A stretch of DNA of 5,817 nucleotides from Dehalococcoidia bacterium (GCA_028715025.1 JAQTLG010000119.1:1-5817); one strand, 5' to 3'; numbered from the stretch's first letter, positions 1-5,817 are shown. Numbers and translations: made by a program. The notes: generated by a model from the sequence alone, not told the origin.

Positions 1-12
1 TACGCATCCTGA

Positions 13-1197
13 TTATTTCATCCGGGGAAGGCCGAGGCCGTACCAGGCAATGATATTGCGCTGGATTTCATTGGTTCCCATCGACACGATAGGCACGAAG
101 CAGCCCTGGTAGGTATACGCGGGGCCGCCGTTCATTTTGGCAAATTTGGAGTGCTCGGCCTGGCCATAGGGTCCTAAAATGTCGCAAGCTACGTGAGCGT
201 ATTTTTCCATCAGTTCGCTGGCGAAGACTTTTACTGCGGCAGCGTCCATCAAGCCCATCTCATTTCTGTTCTGCTGGTCGGCTACGCGGTAGGCCAGTGT
301 GCGCACAGCCTCGAGCTGACATGCCATGTCGGCTACCTTATTCCTTACCATGGGGTCCCTTGACAGAAGCTGTCCGCCACGTTTAGTTTCATTGCAGTAG
401 TTGACCAGCTCTTCCAGGCCCCTGACCAATCCATATACCATATCGAGGTTGGACCTTTCGAAGCCTGCCAGCACATTGACCACGGCCCAGCCTTCGTTCT
501 CCTGTCCGACGATATATTTGGTGGGGATGTGCACGTCATCCAGGTAAACTTCGTTGTATACGTGGGAGCCGCTCATGTAGGGTATGCCCTTTACTGTGAT
601 GCCAGGGGTTTTCATATCGCACAGCATAAAGGTGAGATTGTGGTGCTTCTTGGCGTTGGGGTCGGATTTGTAGACTCCGAATGCCCAGTCCGCAAAGTGA
701 GCGCCAGTGTTCCAGGTCTTCTGGCCGTTGACGATAAATTCATCGCCCTTGCGCACTGCTGAGGATTGCAGACCGGCCAGGTCCGATCCTGAGTTGGGTT
801 CGCTCCAGAGTTCGCAGAACATGAGTTCAGCGTTGGCGATCTTGGGCAGGAACTCCTTCTTTATCTCTTCGCTGCCTGCAGCCAGCAGGGTCGGGGCAAG
901 CATGGACACGCCGAAGATGTCGGAGCCGGCAAGGTCGTAGTAGCCTCGGGCCTCGGCGAAGAGCACCTTGTCCATCATTTCGCCTGTTCCGCCGTATTCC
1001 TTGGGCCAACCGAGAGCCAGCCAGCCTCTTTTGGCGAACTCTTTGGCGCAGTACCGGTGGAAATTCCAGCCTTCTTCGGTGTCGAACTGGCTTTCGAAGC
1101 CTACCCAACTCTTGGGCTTCTTCTTGTCCAGTTCTGCGCAGACCTTGTAACACTCCTTTCTGTGTTCTATCTGTTTGTCCGTCAGTCTAAAGTCCAT
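13..1197 (-). CDS. Acyl-CoA dehydrogenase family flavoprotein
   Basis: A 394-residue protein with the full acyl-CoA dehydrogenase fold; family members are usually 380-400 residues. These cytoplasmic FAD enzymes oxidise an acyl-CoA to the 2,3-enoyl-CoA and pass electrons to ETF. Seen in the sequence: an N-terminal helical domain with the WPKEYGG segment (64-70), the FAD/substrate-binding middle-domain signature SEPNSGSD (132-139), NGQKTW (157-162), and the C-terminal flavin-binding stretch GTNEIQRNIIA (374-384). The residue before that GTNEIQ, where medium-chain enzymes carry the catalytic Glu, is Met373. Glu247 in GFER (245-248) sits where isovaleryl-CoA and long-chain dehydrogenases place their base, so I infer an active enzyme with the base at Glu247. 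The ATG at 1197 is chosen because a strong AAGGAGGA sequence lies just upstream. It is separated from the upstream gene by a terminator and a 194-nt gap, so it is probably its own transcription unit. The substrate cannot be told from sequence; branched-chain, aromatic or fatty acyl-CoA are all possible. Confidence 0.93.
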   Translation of the reverse strand: MDFRLTDKQIEHRKECYKVCAELDKKKPKSWVGFESQFDTEEGWNFHRYCAKEFAKRGWLALGWPKEYGGTGEMMDKVLFAEARGYYDLAGSDIFGVSMLAPTLLAAGSEEIKKEFLPKIANAELMFCELWSEPNSGSDLAGLQSSAVRKGDEFIVNGQKTWNTGAHFADWAFGVYKSDPNAKKHHNLTFMLCDMKTPGITVKGIPYMSGSHVYNEVYLDDVHIPTKYIVGQENEGWAVVNVLAGFERSNLDMVYGLVRGLEELVNYCNETKRGGQLLSRDPMVRNKVADMACQLEAVRTLAYRVADQQNRNEMGLMDAAAVKVFASELMEKYAHVACDILGPYGQAEHSKFAKMNGGPAYTYQGCFVPIVSMGTNEIQRNIIAWYGLGLPRMK

Positions 1198-1200
1198 GGT

Positions 1201-1208
1201 TCCTCCTT
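1201..1208 (-). promoter_or_regulatory. Strong Shine-Dalgarno of the acyl-CoA dehydrogenase gene
   Basis: Minus-strand AAGGAGGA, complementary to the 16S rRNA 3' end, lies three bases (ACC) before the ATG at 1197. It fixes this start and is the strongest ribosome-binding site in the window, suggesting efficient translation. Confidence 0.85.
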
Positions 1209-1312
1209 TATATTAAATTTGTATTTTTATACTAAATAGTAATAGTTTCGGGGGTTATTCGGGCGGTTTGTGACAGCTGTTCATATTTATGACTATGCTC
1301 CAAAACCGCTCT

Positions 1313-1341
1313 ATTATAATTAAAAACAGCCGATAATTAAA
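1313..1341 (-). promoter_or_regulatory. Candidate promoter for the acyl-CoA dehydrogenase gene
   Basis: A perfect minus-strand TATAAT (1318-1313) lies 17 nt downstream of TTTAAT (1341-1336), which matches the -35 consensus TTGACA at only three positions. Transcription would begin near 1306, giving a leader of roughly 110 nt that is AT-rich near the gene. The proposed promoter overlaps the terminator of the upstream gene. The weak -35 and AT-rich surroundings make this tentative. The rest of the 1198-1312 leader shows no convincing riboswitch or operator. Confidence 0.35.
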
Positions 1342-1349
1342 GTCGGCCG
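1321..1349 (-). terminator. Rho-independent terminator of the GreA-fusion gene
   Basis: Read on the minus strand, the arms CGGCCGA (1349-1343) and TCGGCTG (1333-1327) form a 7-bp stem with one G-U pair and a 9-nt loop, followed at once by five T residues (1326-1322). It lies 43 nt beyond the stop codon of the gene upstream. There is no T-run on the other side, so it is expected to work only in the minus direction. Confidence 0.75.
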
Positions 1350-1362
1350 GTAACTTGAGTCA

Positions 1363-1382
1363 CAATCAATAGCGCTTGATTG
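1363..1382. repeat. Perfect 7-bp inverted repeat after the GreA-fusion gene
   Basis: The arms CAATCAA (1363-1369) and TTGATTG (1376-1382) are perfect inverted repeats around a 6-nt centre, starting 9 nt beyond the stop codon. No T-run follows, so it is not a terminator by itself. It could be a 3'-end hairpin protecting the mRNA from exonucleases, or a protein-binding site. The function is unknown. Confidence 0.4.
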
Positions 1383-1391
1383 CCCGGTCAA

Positions 1392-2222
1392 TCACTTTCT
1401 TAATATCTCGATGATTTGATATTTCAGTACCCCTGAAGGGGCGGTGACTTCCAGTGCATCTCCGGCTTCCCTGTTGAAAAGAGCCTGTCCCATGGGTGAA
1501 TTGAGTGAGATCTTGCCCTGCTGAATATTGGCCTCTTGAGAACTGACCAGTGTGTATTGTATCCTCTCCCCCGACTCCACAAAGGATATCACCACAGTAT
1601 CGCCCATAGTTATTTTCAGGCCCTTCTCTTCCGGCGATTCAATCACCCTGGCTCGCTTCAGCGTGTTTTCCAGGTCGCGTATCTGTCCTTCGACATGGCC
1701 CTGTTTTTCCCGCGCAGCCTCCAGCGGCGCGTTTTCACGGAAGTCTTTATCTGCTGCTGCTCGTCTTAACTCTTCGCTAATTTTCGGCCTTTCTTCCTTC
1801 AACACAGCGAGTTTCCGTTTCAACTCCTCATACCCGTCCTTCGTCAGGATTATCGGTTCCTCGATTTTAACGGTATTTATCGAGGTGCGTTGACTGGTCG
1901 TCGGCTTCTTCACTCTGATGTGCGGCGCCAGATTGGATGCGGTTAATCCCTGTTTAAAACAATATGATAGAAAAGTCTTTACGGCATTGAGATGCTCTAT
2001 AGTCTGGGAAGTACCCGAGTGGAATTGTTCAGAGTAGCTGGATACTACCTGTCCGGTCAGGTCTATAATTGGTCTGTCCAGGCCATACCAGCGTGTGAAT
2101 TTAAGCAGTTCCTGCTGGATTTTTGGGGCGGATTCGGTTGATACAGTTGACAGGAACCGGGTGGCAGCTTCGCCGAGACTGGTTCCAGGATTAACTGGCA
2201 AGGGCTTTTGTTTTGAGGGCAT
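1392..2222 (-). CDS. Integrase SAM-like domain fused to GreA transcription elongation factor
   Basis: A 276-residue protein, about 115 residues longer than ordinary GreA (about 158). Residues 15-105 look like the core-binding SAM-like domain of XerC/D-type tyrosine recombinases: an EAATRFL opening helix, a LLKFTRWYGLDRPIIDLT segment, and a final helix with VKTFLSYCFKQGL (81-93). No recombinase catalytic domain follows. After a linker (106-124) comes a full GreA: a coiled coil from about 125 to 195 whose tip motif DFRENA (160-165) keeps the two acidic residues (Asp160, Glu163) that hold Mg2+ in the RNA polymerase active site, then the FKBP-like domain (about 205-276) with the SPMGQAL signature. 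GreA enters the secondary channel of backtracked polymerase and stimulates transcript cleavage, and the kept acids argue for activity here. An in-frame TAG three codons upstream limits the start. No Shine-Dalgarno is visible, which fits a very short leader from the promoter upstream. The role of the N-terminal domain is unknown; DNA or protein binding is inferred. Confidence 0.9.
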   Translation of the reverse strand: MPSKQKPLPVNPGTSLGEAATRFLSTVSTESAPKIQQELLKFTRWYGLDRPIIDLTGQVVSSYSEQFHSGTSQTIEHLNAVKTFLSYCFKQGLTASNLAPHIRVKKPTTSQRTSINTVKIEEPIILTKDGYEELKRKLAVLKEERPKISEELRRAAADKDFRENAPLEAAREKQGHVEGQIRDLENTLKRARVIESPEEKGLKITMGDTVVISFVESGERIQYTLVSSQEANIQQGKISLNSPMGQALFNREAGDALEVTAPSGVLKYQIIEILRK

Positions 2223-2240
2223 TTTTCGCTAAACCGGTAA

Positions 2241-2270
2241 ATATTAATACGGCGTCGAGTAAATTGTCAA
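2241..2270 (-). promoter_or_regulatory. Sigma70-type promoter for the GreA-fusion gene
   Basis: Minus-strand TTGACA (2270-2265), a perfect -35 box, is followed after 18 nt by TAATAT (2246-2241), a 4-of-6 match to TATAAT. Transcription would start near 2234, about 11 nt before the ATG at 2222, which agrees with the missing Shine-Dalgarno. It sits in the 108-nt gap (2223-2330) after the polyamine genes. I see no terminator with a T-run in that gap, so read-through from upstream is possible. Confidence 0.6.
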
Positions 2271-2330
2271 TCTATCGAATACTCTGGGTTTGGCTTAAGC
2301 AGCCTGTGTGGTTTCCCTATGTTTGGCGGG

Positions 2331-3218
2331 TTACATGCCCACAAAGAAGCTGTAGCCGATTAATTTATACGTAAGCTTAGCGGCAGTAAAGGAGCAAGAA
2401 GCAGGCCCCTGATCGGGACAAAGCTCCACCAGGTCAAATCCTACTATTTTTCTTTTTTCGGCCACAGCCCTCAGTAAACTGAGGACATCATTCCAGCCCA
2501 GGCCGCCCGGCTCAGGTGTTCCTACCGCCGCCATGATGGAAGGGTCCAGAACGTCAAGATCAATGGTGATATATACATTTTTCGACAGCGAATCGATGAT
2601 ATCGGAATGGGACAGATTGAGACTATTATCATCAACTATGAAAGGTGATAAGTGTCTGGAATTAATAAATTCTTGTTCTTCAAGGCTCATGCTGCGGATG
2701 CCGACCTGTGTCACCGGACATAGCTCGAGCGCCCGCCGCATGACGCAGCCGTGCCCGAACTTTGTGCCGAGGTATTGATCACGCAGATCGGTATGCGCAT
2801 CAAGTTGCAACACCGAGAAGTCGGCGAACTTCTGGGTACATGCTTTAATCGATCCATAGCTGATAGAGTGCTCCCCTCCCAGCATTACGATGAATTTGTT
2901 CTCATCAAGCAGAGATTTTGCCGCGCTGTATACACGCTCGGCCATAGCTTCAGGGCTGTCCATGACAGGCTCTATGCTGGGGAGTGTATGTATCCCCATG
3001 CTGTGGAGTTCTTTGCCGAGCTCGATATCGTACCATTCCAGATAATAGGATGCTTCGATGATGGCCCTGGGGCCGTTGCGTGTGCCGCTGTGCCATTCCG
3101 TTGTGCCGTCATAGGGAACGGGCAGCACTGTTACACGCGAGGATTTGTAGTCAGAGTGTTGAGAAGGTAGCCCGGCGAAATTGCCTGGTTGGCTCAGCAG
3201 ATGGCTGATATCGCTCAT
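2331..3218 (-). CDS. speB: Agmatinase / ureohydrolase family enzyme (SpeB-like)
   Basis: A 295-residue binuclear-manganese ureohydrolase; bacterial agmatinases are about 290-310 residues. It hydrolyses agmatine to putrescine and urea in the cytoplasm. The metal-site motifs are intact: GGEHS (114-118, His117), DAHTD (140-144, Asp140, His142, Asp144) and DLDVLDP (220-226, Asp220, Asp222), with HGC (156-158) and the late FDLVELCP (261-268) also typical. The start ATG overlaps the stop codon of the speH-like gene as ATGA, and there is no good Shine-Dalgarno, so translation is probably coupled. The close homologue N1-aminopropylagmatine ureohydrolase, which releases spermidine directly, cannot be excluded: the two activities share these motifs and the neighbour belongs to the AdoMet decarboxylase family. 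Arginase or other guanidino hydrolases are less likely given the polyamine context. No spermidine synthase (speE) or speA is in the window. Confidence 0.9.
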   Translation of the reverse strand: MSDISHLLSQPGNFAGLPSQHSDYKSSRVTVLPVPYDGTTEWHSGTRNGPRAIIEASYYLEWYDIELGKELHSMGIHTLPSIEPVMDSPEAMAERVYSAAKSLLDENKFIVMLGGEHSISYGSIKACTQKFADFSVLQLDAHTDLRDQYLGTKFGHGCVMRRALELCPVTQVGIRSMSLEEQEFINSRHLSPFIVDDNSLNLSHSDIIDSLSKNVYITIDLDVLDPSIMAAVGTPEPGGLGWNDVLSLLRAVAEKRKIVGFDLVELCPDQGPASCSFTAAKLTYKLIGYSFFVGM

Positions 3219-3610
3219 ATCGAGTTAACTTCAAGGGCTTCACGGCATTCTTTGAGCTCTCCCGGCTCCCATTCGCGCCGTACCAGACAGCTCCTCATCC
3301 TGGTCAATTCGAACTTATCCCGCATATCCCTGATGATACGTTCCGCATCAAAATCTTTGCAGGAGAAAACATCGATGTTGATAAAGGCACGTTCGACGAA
3401 TGTATGCAGGCTGATATGGCTCTCCGCTATAAACACAAGGCCGGATACTCCCCAATCCTCGGGTTTGGCGCCTGAGTATCTGAATACAATTGGATCCGAT
3501 ATCTTGGTCATGCCAATTTTACCCGGGTAGGCGTTAAGCAGATCGTGAATGAAGCTTTCATCCTGGAGTATCGTTTTGTTTTTTCCGAATCCATCAATTA
3601 TCAGGTGCAT
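3215..3610 (-). CDS. speH: Pyruvoyl-dependent AdoMet decarboxylase family protein (SpeH-like)
   Basis: A 131-residue proenzyme of the short bacterial AdoMet decarboxylase family, whose members cut themselves to create a pyruvoyl cofactor and normally make decarboxylated AdoMet for spermidine synthesis. The self-cleavage site AESH (62-65) places the pyruvoyl-forming residue at Ser64. His69 and Cys84 (in DVFSCKDF) match the processing histidine and catalytic cysteine of the family. Two things differ from the textbook sequence: the usual HTWPE is HTFVE (69-73), and the region before GVSG (54-57) is longer and reads VFRYSGAKPEDW. The gene begins 8 nt after cinA, whose TAG stop is part of the TAGGAG Shine-Dalgarno five nt before this ATG, and it overlaps the agmatinase gene by 4 nt. 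Family members have been reported that decarboxylate arginine or ornithine instead, and the agmatinase coupling makes that worth considering here. The family call is firm; the substrate is uncertain. Confidence 0.88.
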   Translation of the reverse strand: MHLIIDGFGKNKTILQDESFIHDLLNAYPGKIGMTKISDPIVFRYSGAKPEDWGVSGLVFIAESHISLHTFVERAFINIDVFSCKDFDAERIIRDMRDKFELTRMRSCLVRREWEPGELKECREALEVNSI

Positions 3611-3618
3611 TTTATCTC

Positions 3619-4839
3619 CTACAGCATGATTTTTCTTAATTCAAACAGGGCGGCGATGGCAGCCCTCTGCTTAATCTGCAGTCGTGTTCCGGGATAGGTC
3701 CGCTGGAATGCGTATGTATTTTTACCGTCGTCGATGCCTATCAGGATGGTCCCGAGCTTATGAGTAGCATCCCCATTCTCAATGACACCGGTCAGTCCGA
3801 CACCGACTGAAGTATCGAATTCCCGCCTGATTGAAGTGGCCATCTCGCGAACGGCTTCCTGACTCAGCGGTCCATATCGGGATATCACGTTCTTGTCGAT
3901 GCCGAATCTTTCTCCCAGCTCAGAGCGGTTAATCACTATACCACATTTAAAAAATTGCAGACTACCGGGGACGTTGGTAATAGTGTTGGCCAGTATCCCG
4001 CCGGTATCTGTTTCCAGCGTGGCAAGGCTCATGTTTTTCTTGATGAATAGATCCGCAATTATAGTCTCAAGCGTATCAGTATCTGTGCCCCAGATATAAT
4101 CGTCTACGAGGGGACGGATTTCATTGGTGGTGGTTTTTACCAGCTGTTTGGCCTCATCCAGGGAATCGGCTTTGGCTGCGATACGAAGGTGAATGCCATC
4201 GGGCTTGGCGTAAATGCCCACGGTGGGATTACGGGCAAGCAAAAATGACCTCGTAATCTCTCCCAATTTAGCCTCGCTGAGGCTGAATGTTTTCACAGTG
4301 CTGGAATAAATGACGGATTCGCAGAACTCGCGCTGCAGCCTTGGCGCCACAACGCTCGACCACATCTGCTGCATCTCACCCGGAGGTCCGGGCATGGCGA
4401 TGATAACATGTCTATCTCGCTCCACCCACCAGCCAGGCGCTGTACCCCGCGGATTGGGGATGACCTGACAGGATGGTATAACGGCAGCCTGCTTGATATT
4501 GCTCTCAGGCATATCCATATTGAAATGCTTGAACAGCTCTTTGAACTGGCTAACCAGTGATTGGTCTATCGAGATGGGTTCCTGGAAAAAATCTGCGATC
4601 GATTCACGTGTAATGTCATCCTCAGTCGGCCCCAACCCACCCGTAGTAATGATTATATCGGACCTCTGCCAGGCGTGATTGAGAGTCTCGATGAGCCTTT
4701 GCCTGTTATCGCCGACGGTGGATATAAAATGAAGATCTATGCCGAGTAAAGGCAACTGGCTGGCCAGATAAGCGGCGTTCAGATCCGTTATCTCGCCAAG
4801 CAGGAGCTCAGTGCCGATTGAAATTACTTCTGCCTTCAT
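3619..4839 (-). CDS. cinA: CinA family protein with a degenerate C-terminal deamidase domain
   Basis: A 406-residue protein of normal CinA length and order. The N-terminal MoaB/MogA-like domain (1-170, COG1058 type, linked to ADP-ribose pyrophosphatase activity) keeps GTELLLGEITDLNA (9-22), TTGGLGPTEDD (65-75) and MPGPPGEM (149-156), so it is probably functional. A linking domain follows (about 175-255). The C-terminal domain (about 256-406) corresponds to PncC, which deamidates NMN in pyridine-nucleotide salvage. Its signature is altered: the usual TAESCTGG reads TLETDTGG (274-281), with the catalytic Ser replaced by Thr277. No lysine lies between 299 and 315, where the second catalytic residue is expected, and the GPGG loop reads ENGD (354-357). 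I infer that NMN deamidation is lost or changed. An in-frame TAG stands directly before the ATG, so this is the furthest upstream start. The ribosome-binding site is weak (AGGGAT some 14 nt away), which suggests dependence on translation of thiC, whose stop is 20 nt upstream. Confidence 0.92.
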   Translation of the reverse strand: MKAEVISIGTELLLGEITDLNAAYLASQLPLLGIDLHFISTVGDNRQRLIETLNHAWQRSDIIITTGGLGPTEDDITRESIADFFQEPISIDQSLVSQFKELFKHFNMDMPESNIKQAAVIPSCQVIPNPRGTAPGWWVERDRHVIIAMPGPPGEMQQMWSSVVAPRLQREFCESVIYSSTVKTFSLSEAKLGEITRSFLLARNPTVGIYAKPDGIHLRIAAKADSLDEAKQLVKTTTNEIRPLVDDYIWGTDTDTLETIIADLFIKKNMSLATLETDTGGILANTITNVPGSLQFFKCGIVINRSELGERFGIDKNVISRYGPLSQEAVREMATSIRREFDTSVGVGLTGVIENGDATHKLGTILIGIDDGKNTYAFQRTYPGTRLQIKQRAAIAALFELRKIML

Positions 4840-4859
4840 CTACCGACATAATATCCCTG

Positions 4860-5817
4860 TTAACATTTATTGGCTGTAACGCCCAGATACTTTTCAACCA
4901 GGTCCATGGCGCAATATTCCCCGCACATACTGCAAGCGCGCCCCTTCACGGAGTACTTGGACCTTATTTCCTTGGCCTTATCTGGATCGATGGACAACTC
5001 GGCCTGCGCATCCCAGTCAAGGTGTTTGCGGGCTATAGACATCTGGCGGTCCCAACCGGCGGCCTTACCCTGGCTTCTAACGATGTCTGCTGCATGAGCG
5101 GCTATGCGGGAAGCGATAACTCCGTTTCTGACGTCCTCGGCGTCGGGAAGTGAAAGATGCTCGGCCGGCGTCACATAGCAGAGGAAATCCGCTCCGTAAG
5201 CGCCTGCAATGGCTCCGCCGATAGCACCTGTGATATGATCGTAGCCGGCGCCCACGTCTGTAACCAGAGGTCCAAGCACGTAGAAAGGTGCACCTTTGCA
5301 CAGGCTCTTCTGCAACTGCATATTCATTCCGATATGATTCAGCGGCAGATGTCCCGGCCCTTCAACCATGACCTGTACCCCCGCCTTCCAGGCGCGCTCC
5401 ACCAGCTCACCCAGAGTGACCAATTCCTGTATTTGGGGACGGTCGGATGCATCGGCCAGGCTGCCCGGCCTCATACCATCGCCCAGGCTCAGGGTAACAT
5501 CATACCTGAAGGCTATATCGAGAAGCCGGTCATAGTTTTCATAAAGAGGGTTCTCTTTTTCGTGATAAATCATCCAGCCAAGCAGAAAAGCTCCGCCCCG
5601 CGATACTACATCTGGGATGCGTCGCTGGCTCTTCAAGGAGTCTATGGCGTTCTGAGTAACACCGCAGTGAACTGTTACAAAGTCTACGCCGTCAGCGGCC
5701 TGTTCCTCGATGGCTTTAAATATATCATCGGCGGTGGCCTTAATTATCGGCCCGTACTTTTCTCCGGCCTCGATCATTGCCTGATATATGGGGACAGTGC
5801 CTACAGGGATACTGCTC
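4860..5817 (-). CDS. thiC: Phosphomethylpyrimidine synthase ThiC, C-terminal part (5' end outside window)
   Basis: The frame stays open to the window edge, so the gene continues upstream. The ATG at 5777 is internal, because the codons before it encode IPVGTVPIYQ, a conserved ThiC segment. The visible 318 residues are about three quarters of a short-form ThiC (about 430; E. coli ThiC is about 630). ThiC is a cytoplasmic non-canonical radical-SAM enzyme that rearranges aminoimidazole ribotide into the hydroxymethylpyrimidine phosphate of thiamine. Diagnostic motifs are FVTVHCGVT, SRGG, ENPLY, LSLGDGMRPG, EGPGHLPLNHIG, PFYVLGPLVTD, GYDHITGAIGG and DFLCYVTPAEHL. The C-terminal 4Fe-4S cluster motif is CSMCGEYC, spaced CX2CX3C rather than the CX2CX4C of the E. 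coli enzyme; similar short forms occur in anaerobes and archaea, as I recall. It is the first visible gene of the run leading into cinA. Any TPP riboswitch would lie outside the window. Confidence 0.97.
   Translation of the reverse strand, partial: SSIPVGTVPIYQAMIEAGEKYGPIIKATADDIFKAIEEQAADGVDFVTVHCGVTQNAIDSLKSQRRIPDVVSRGGAFLLGWMIYHEKENPLYENYDRLLDIAFRYDVTLSLGDGMRPGSLADASDRPQIQELVTLGELVERAWKAGVQVMVEGPGHLPLNHIGMNMQLQKSLCKGAPFYVLGPLVTDVGAGYDHITGAIGGAIAGAYGADFLCYVTPAEHLSLPDAEDVRNGVIASRIAAHAADIVRSQGKAAGWDRQMSIARKHLDWDAQAELSIDPDKAKEIRSKYSVKGRACSMCGEYCAMDLVEKYLGVTANKC

Noticed and set aside
1..12. Possible start (ATG at 7-5) of another minus-strand gene running out of the window
   Set aside because: Only seven bases of such a gene would be visible and the nearest AGG is too close to the ATG to be a normal ribosome-binding site.
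529..1239. Several open frames on the plus strand opposite the acyl-CoA dehydrogenase gene
   Set aside because: They are antisense shadows of a well-conserved gene. They lack family motifs and arise from codon bias on the coding strand.
1273..1280. ACAGCTGT palindrome in the acyl-CoA dehydrogenase leader, as a possible operator
   Set aside because: An 8-bp palindrome is expected by chance and the flanking bases do not extend it in register.
1918..2180. Integrase-like segment as evidence of a nearby mobile element or prophage
   Set aside because: There is no recombinase catalytic domain, attachment site, tRNA or other mobile-element gene. The segment is a fused domain in a housekeeping-type gene.
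2295..2310. GGCT/AGCC hairpin in the gap after the agmatinase gene, as a possible terminator
   Set aside because: The stem is only 4 bp and no T-run follows on the minus strand.
2751..3170. A 139-codon plus-strand open frame opposite the agmatinase gene
   Set aside because: It lies wholly antisense to conserved metal-binding motifs and its translation has no recognisable domain.
4808..4849. A 13-codon out-of-frame ORF overlapping the cinA start, with AGGGAT just upstream of its ATG
   Set aside because: It is very short, has no recognisable product and overlaps the true CinA start. It could in principle modulate cinA initiation, but there is no evidence beyond its presence.

Overview
The window carries six protein-coding genes, all on the minus strand and closely packed, so transcription runs from position 5817 toward position 1. 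I see no RNA genes, insertion sequences, CRISPR arrays, prophage genes or long repeats. The gene set (short-form ThiC, CinA, a pyruvoyl AdoMet-decarboxylase-family protein, agmatinase, GreA and an acyl-CoA dehydrogenase) is bacterial. The protein style suggests an anaerobic, deep-branching bacterium, perhaps a Chloroflexota/Dehalococcoidia-like lineage. That placement is a tentative impression from sequence style and was not computed.

Region 1 (5817 down to 2331) looks like one operon, read thiC (5' end outside the window), cinA, speH-like, speB-like. The gaps are 20 nt, 8 nt and a 4-nt ATGA overlap. It joins thiamine pyrimidine synthesis, a nucleotide-processing CinA protein and two polyamine enzymes. 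The speH-like and speB-like genes are translationally coupled and are presumably consecutive or cooperating steps in making agmatine, putrescine or spermidine.

Region 2 (2330 to 1321) is a separate unit. A sigma70-type promoter with a perfect TTGACA box lies just upstream of a GreA-type transcript-cleavage factor, and a rho-independent terminator follows the gene. The protein is unusual: a tyrosine-recombinase core-binding (SAM-like) domain of about 105 residues is fused in front of a complete GreA.

Region 3 (1320 to 13) holds a monocistronic-looking acyl-CoA dehydrogenase with a strong Shine-Dalgarno sequence and an AT-rich leader.

The points most worth a second look are the integrase-domain/GreA fusion, a CinA whose C-terminal deamidase domain has lost its catalytic signature, and the question of whether the speH-like protein coupled to agmatinase acts on AdoMet or on arginine. 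No wholly new multi-gene system is evident.
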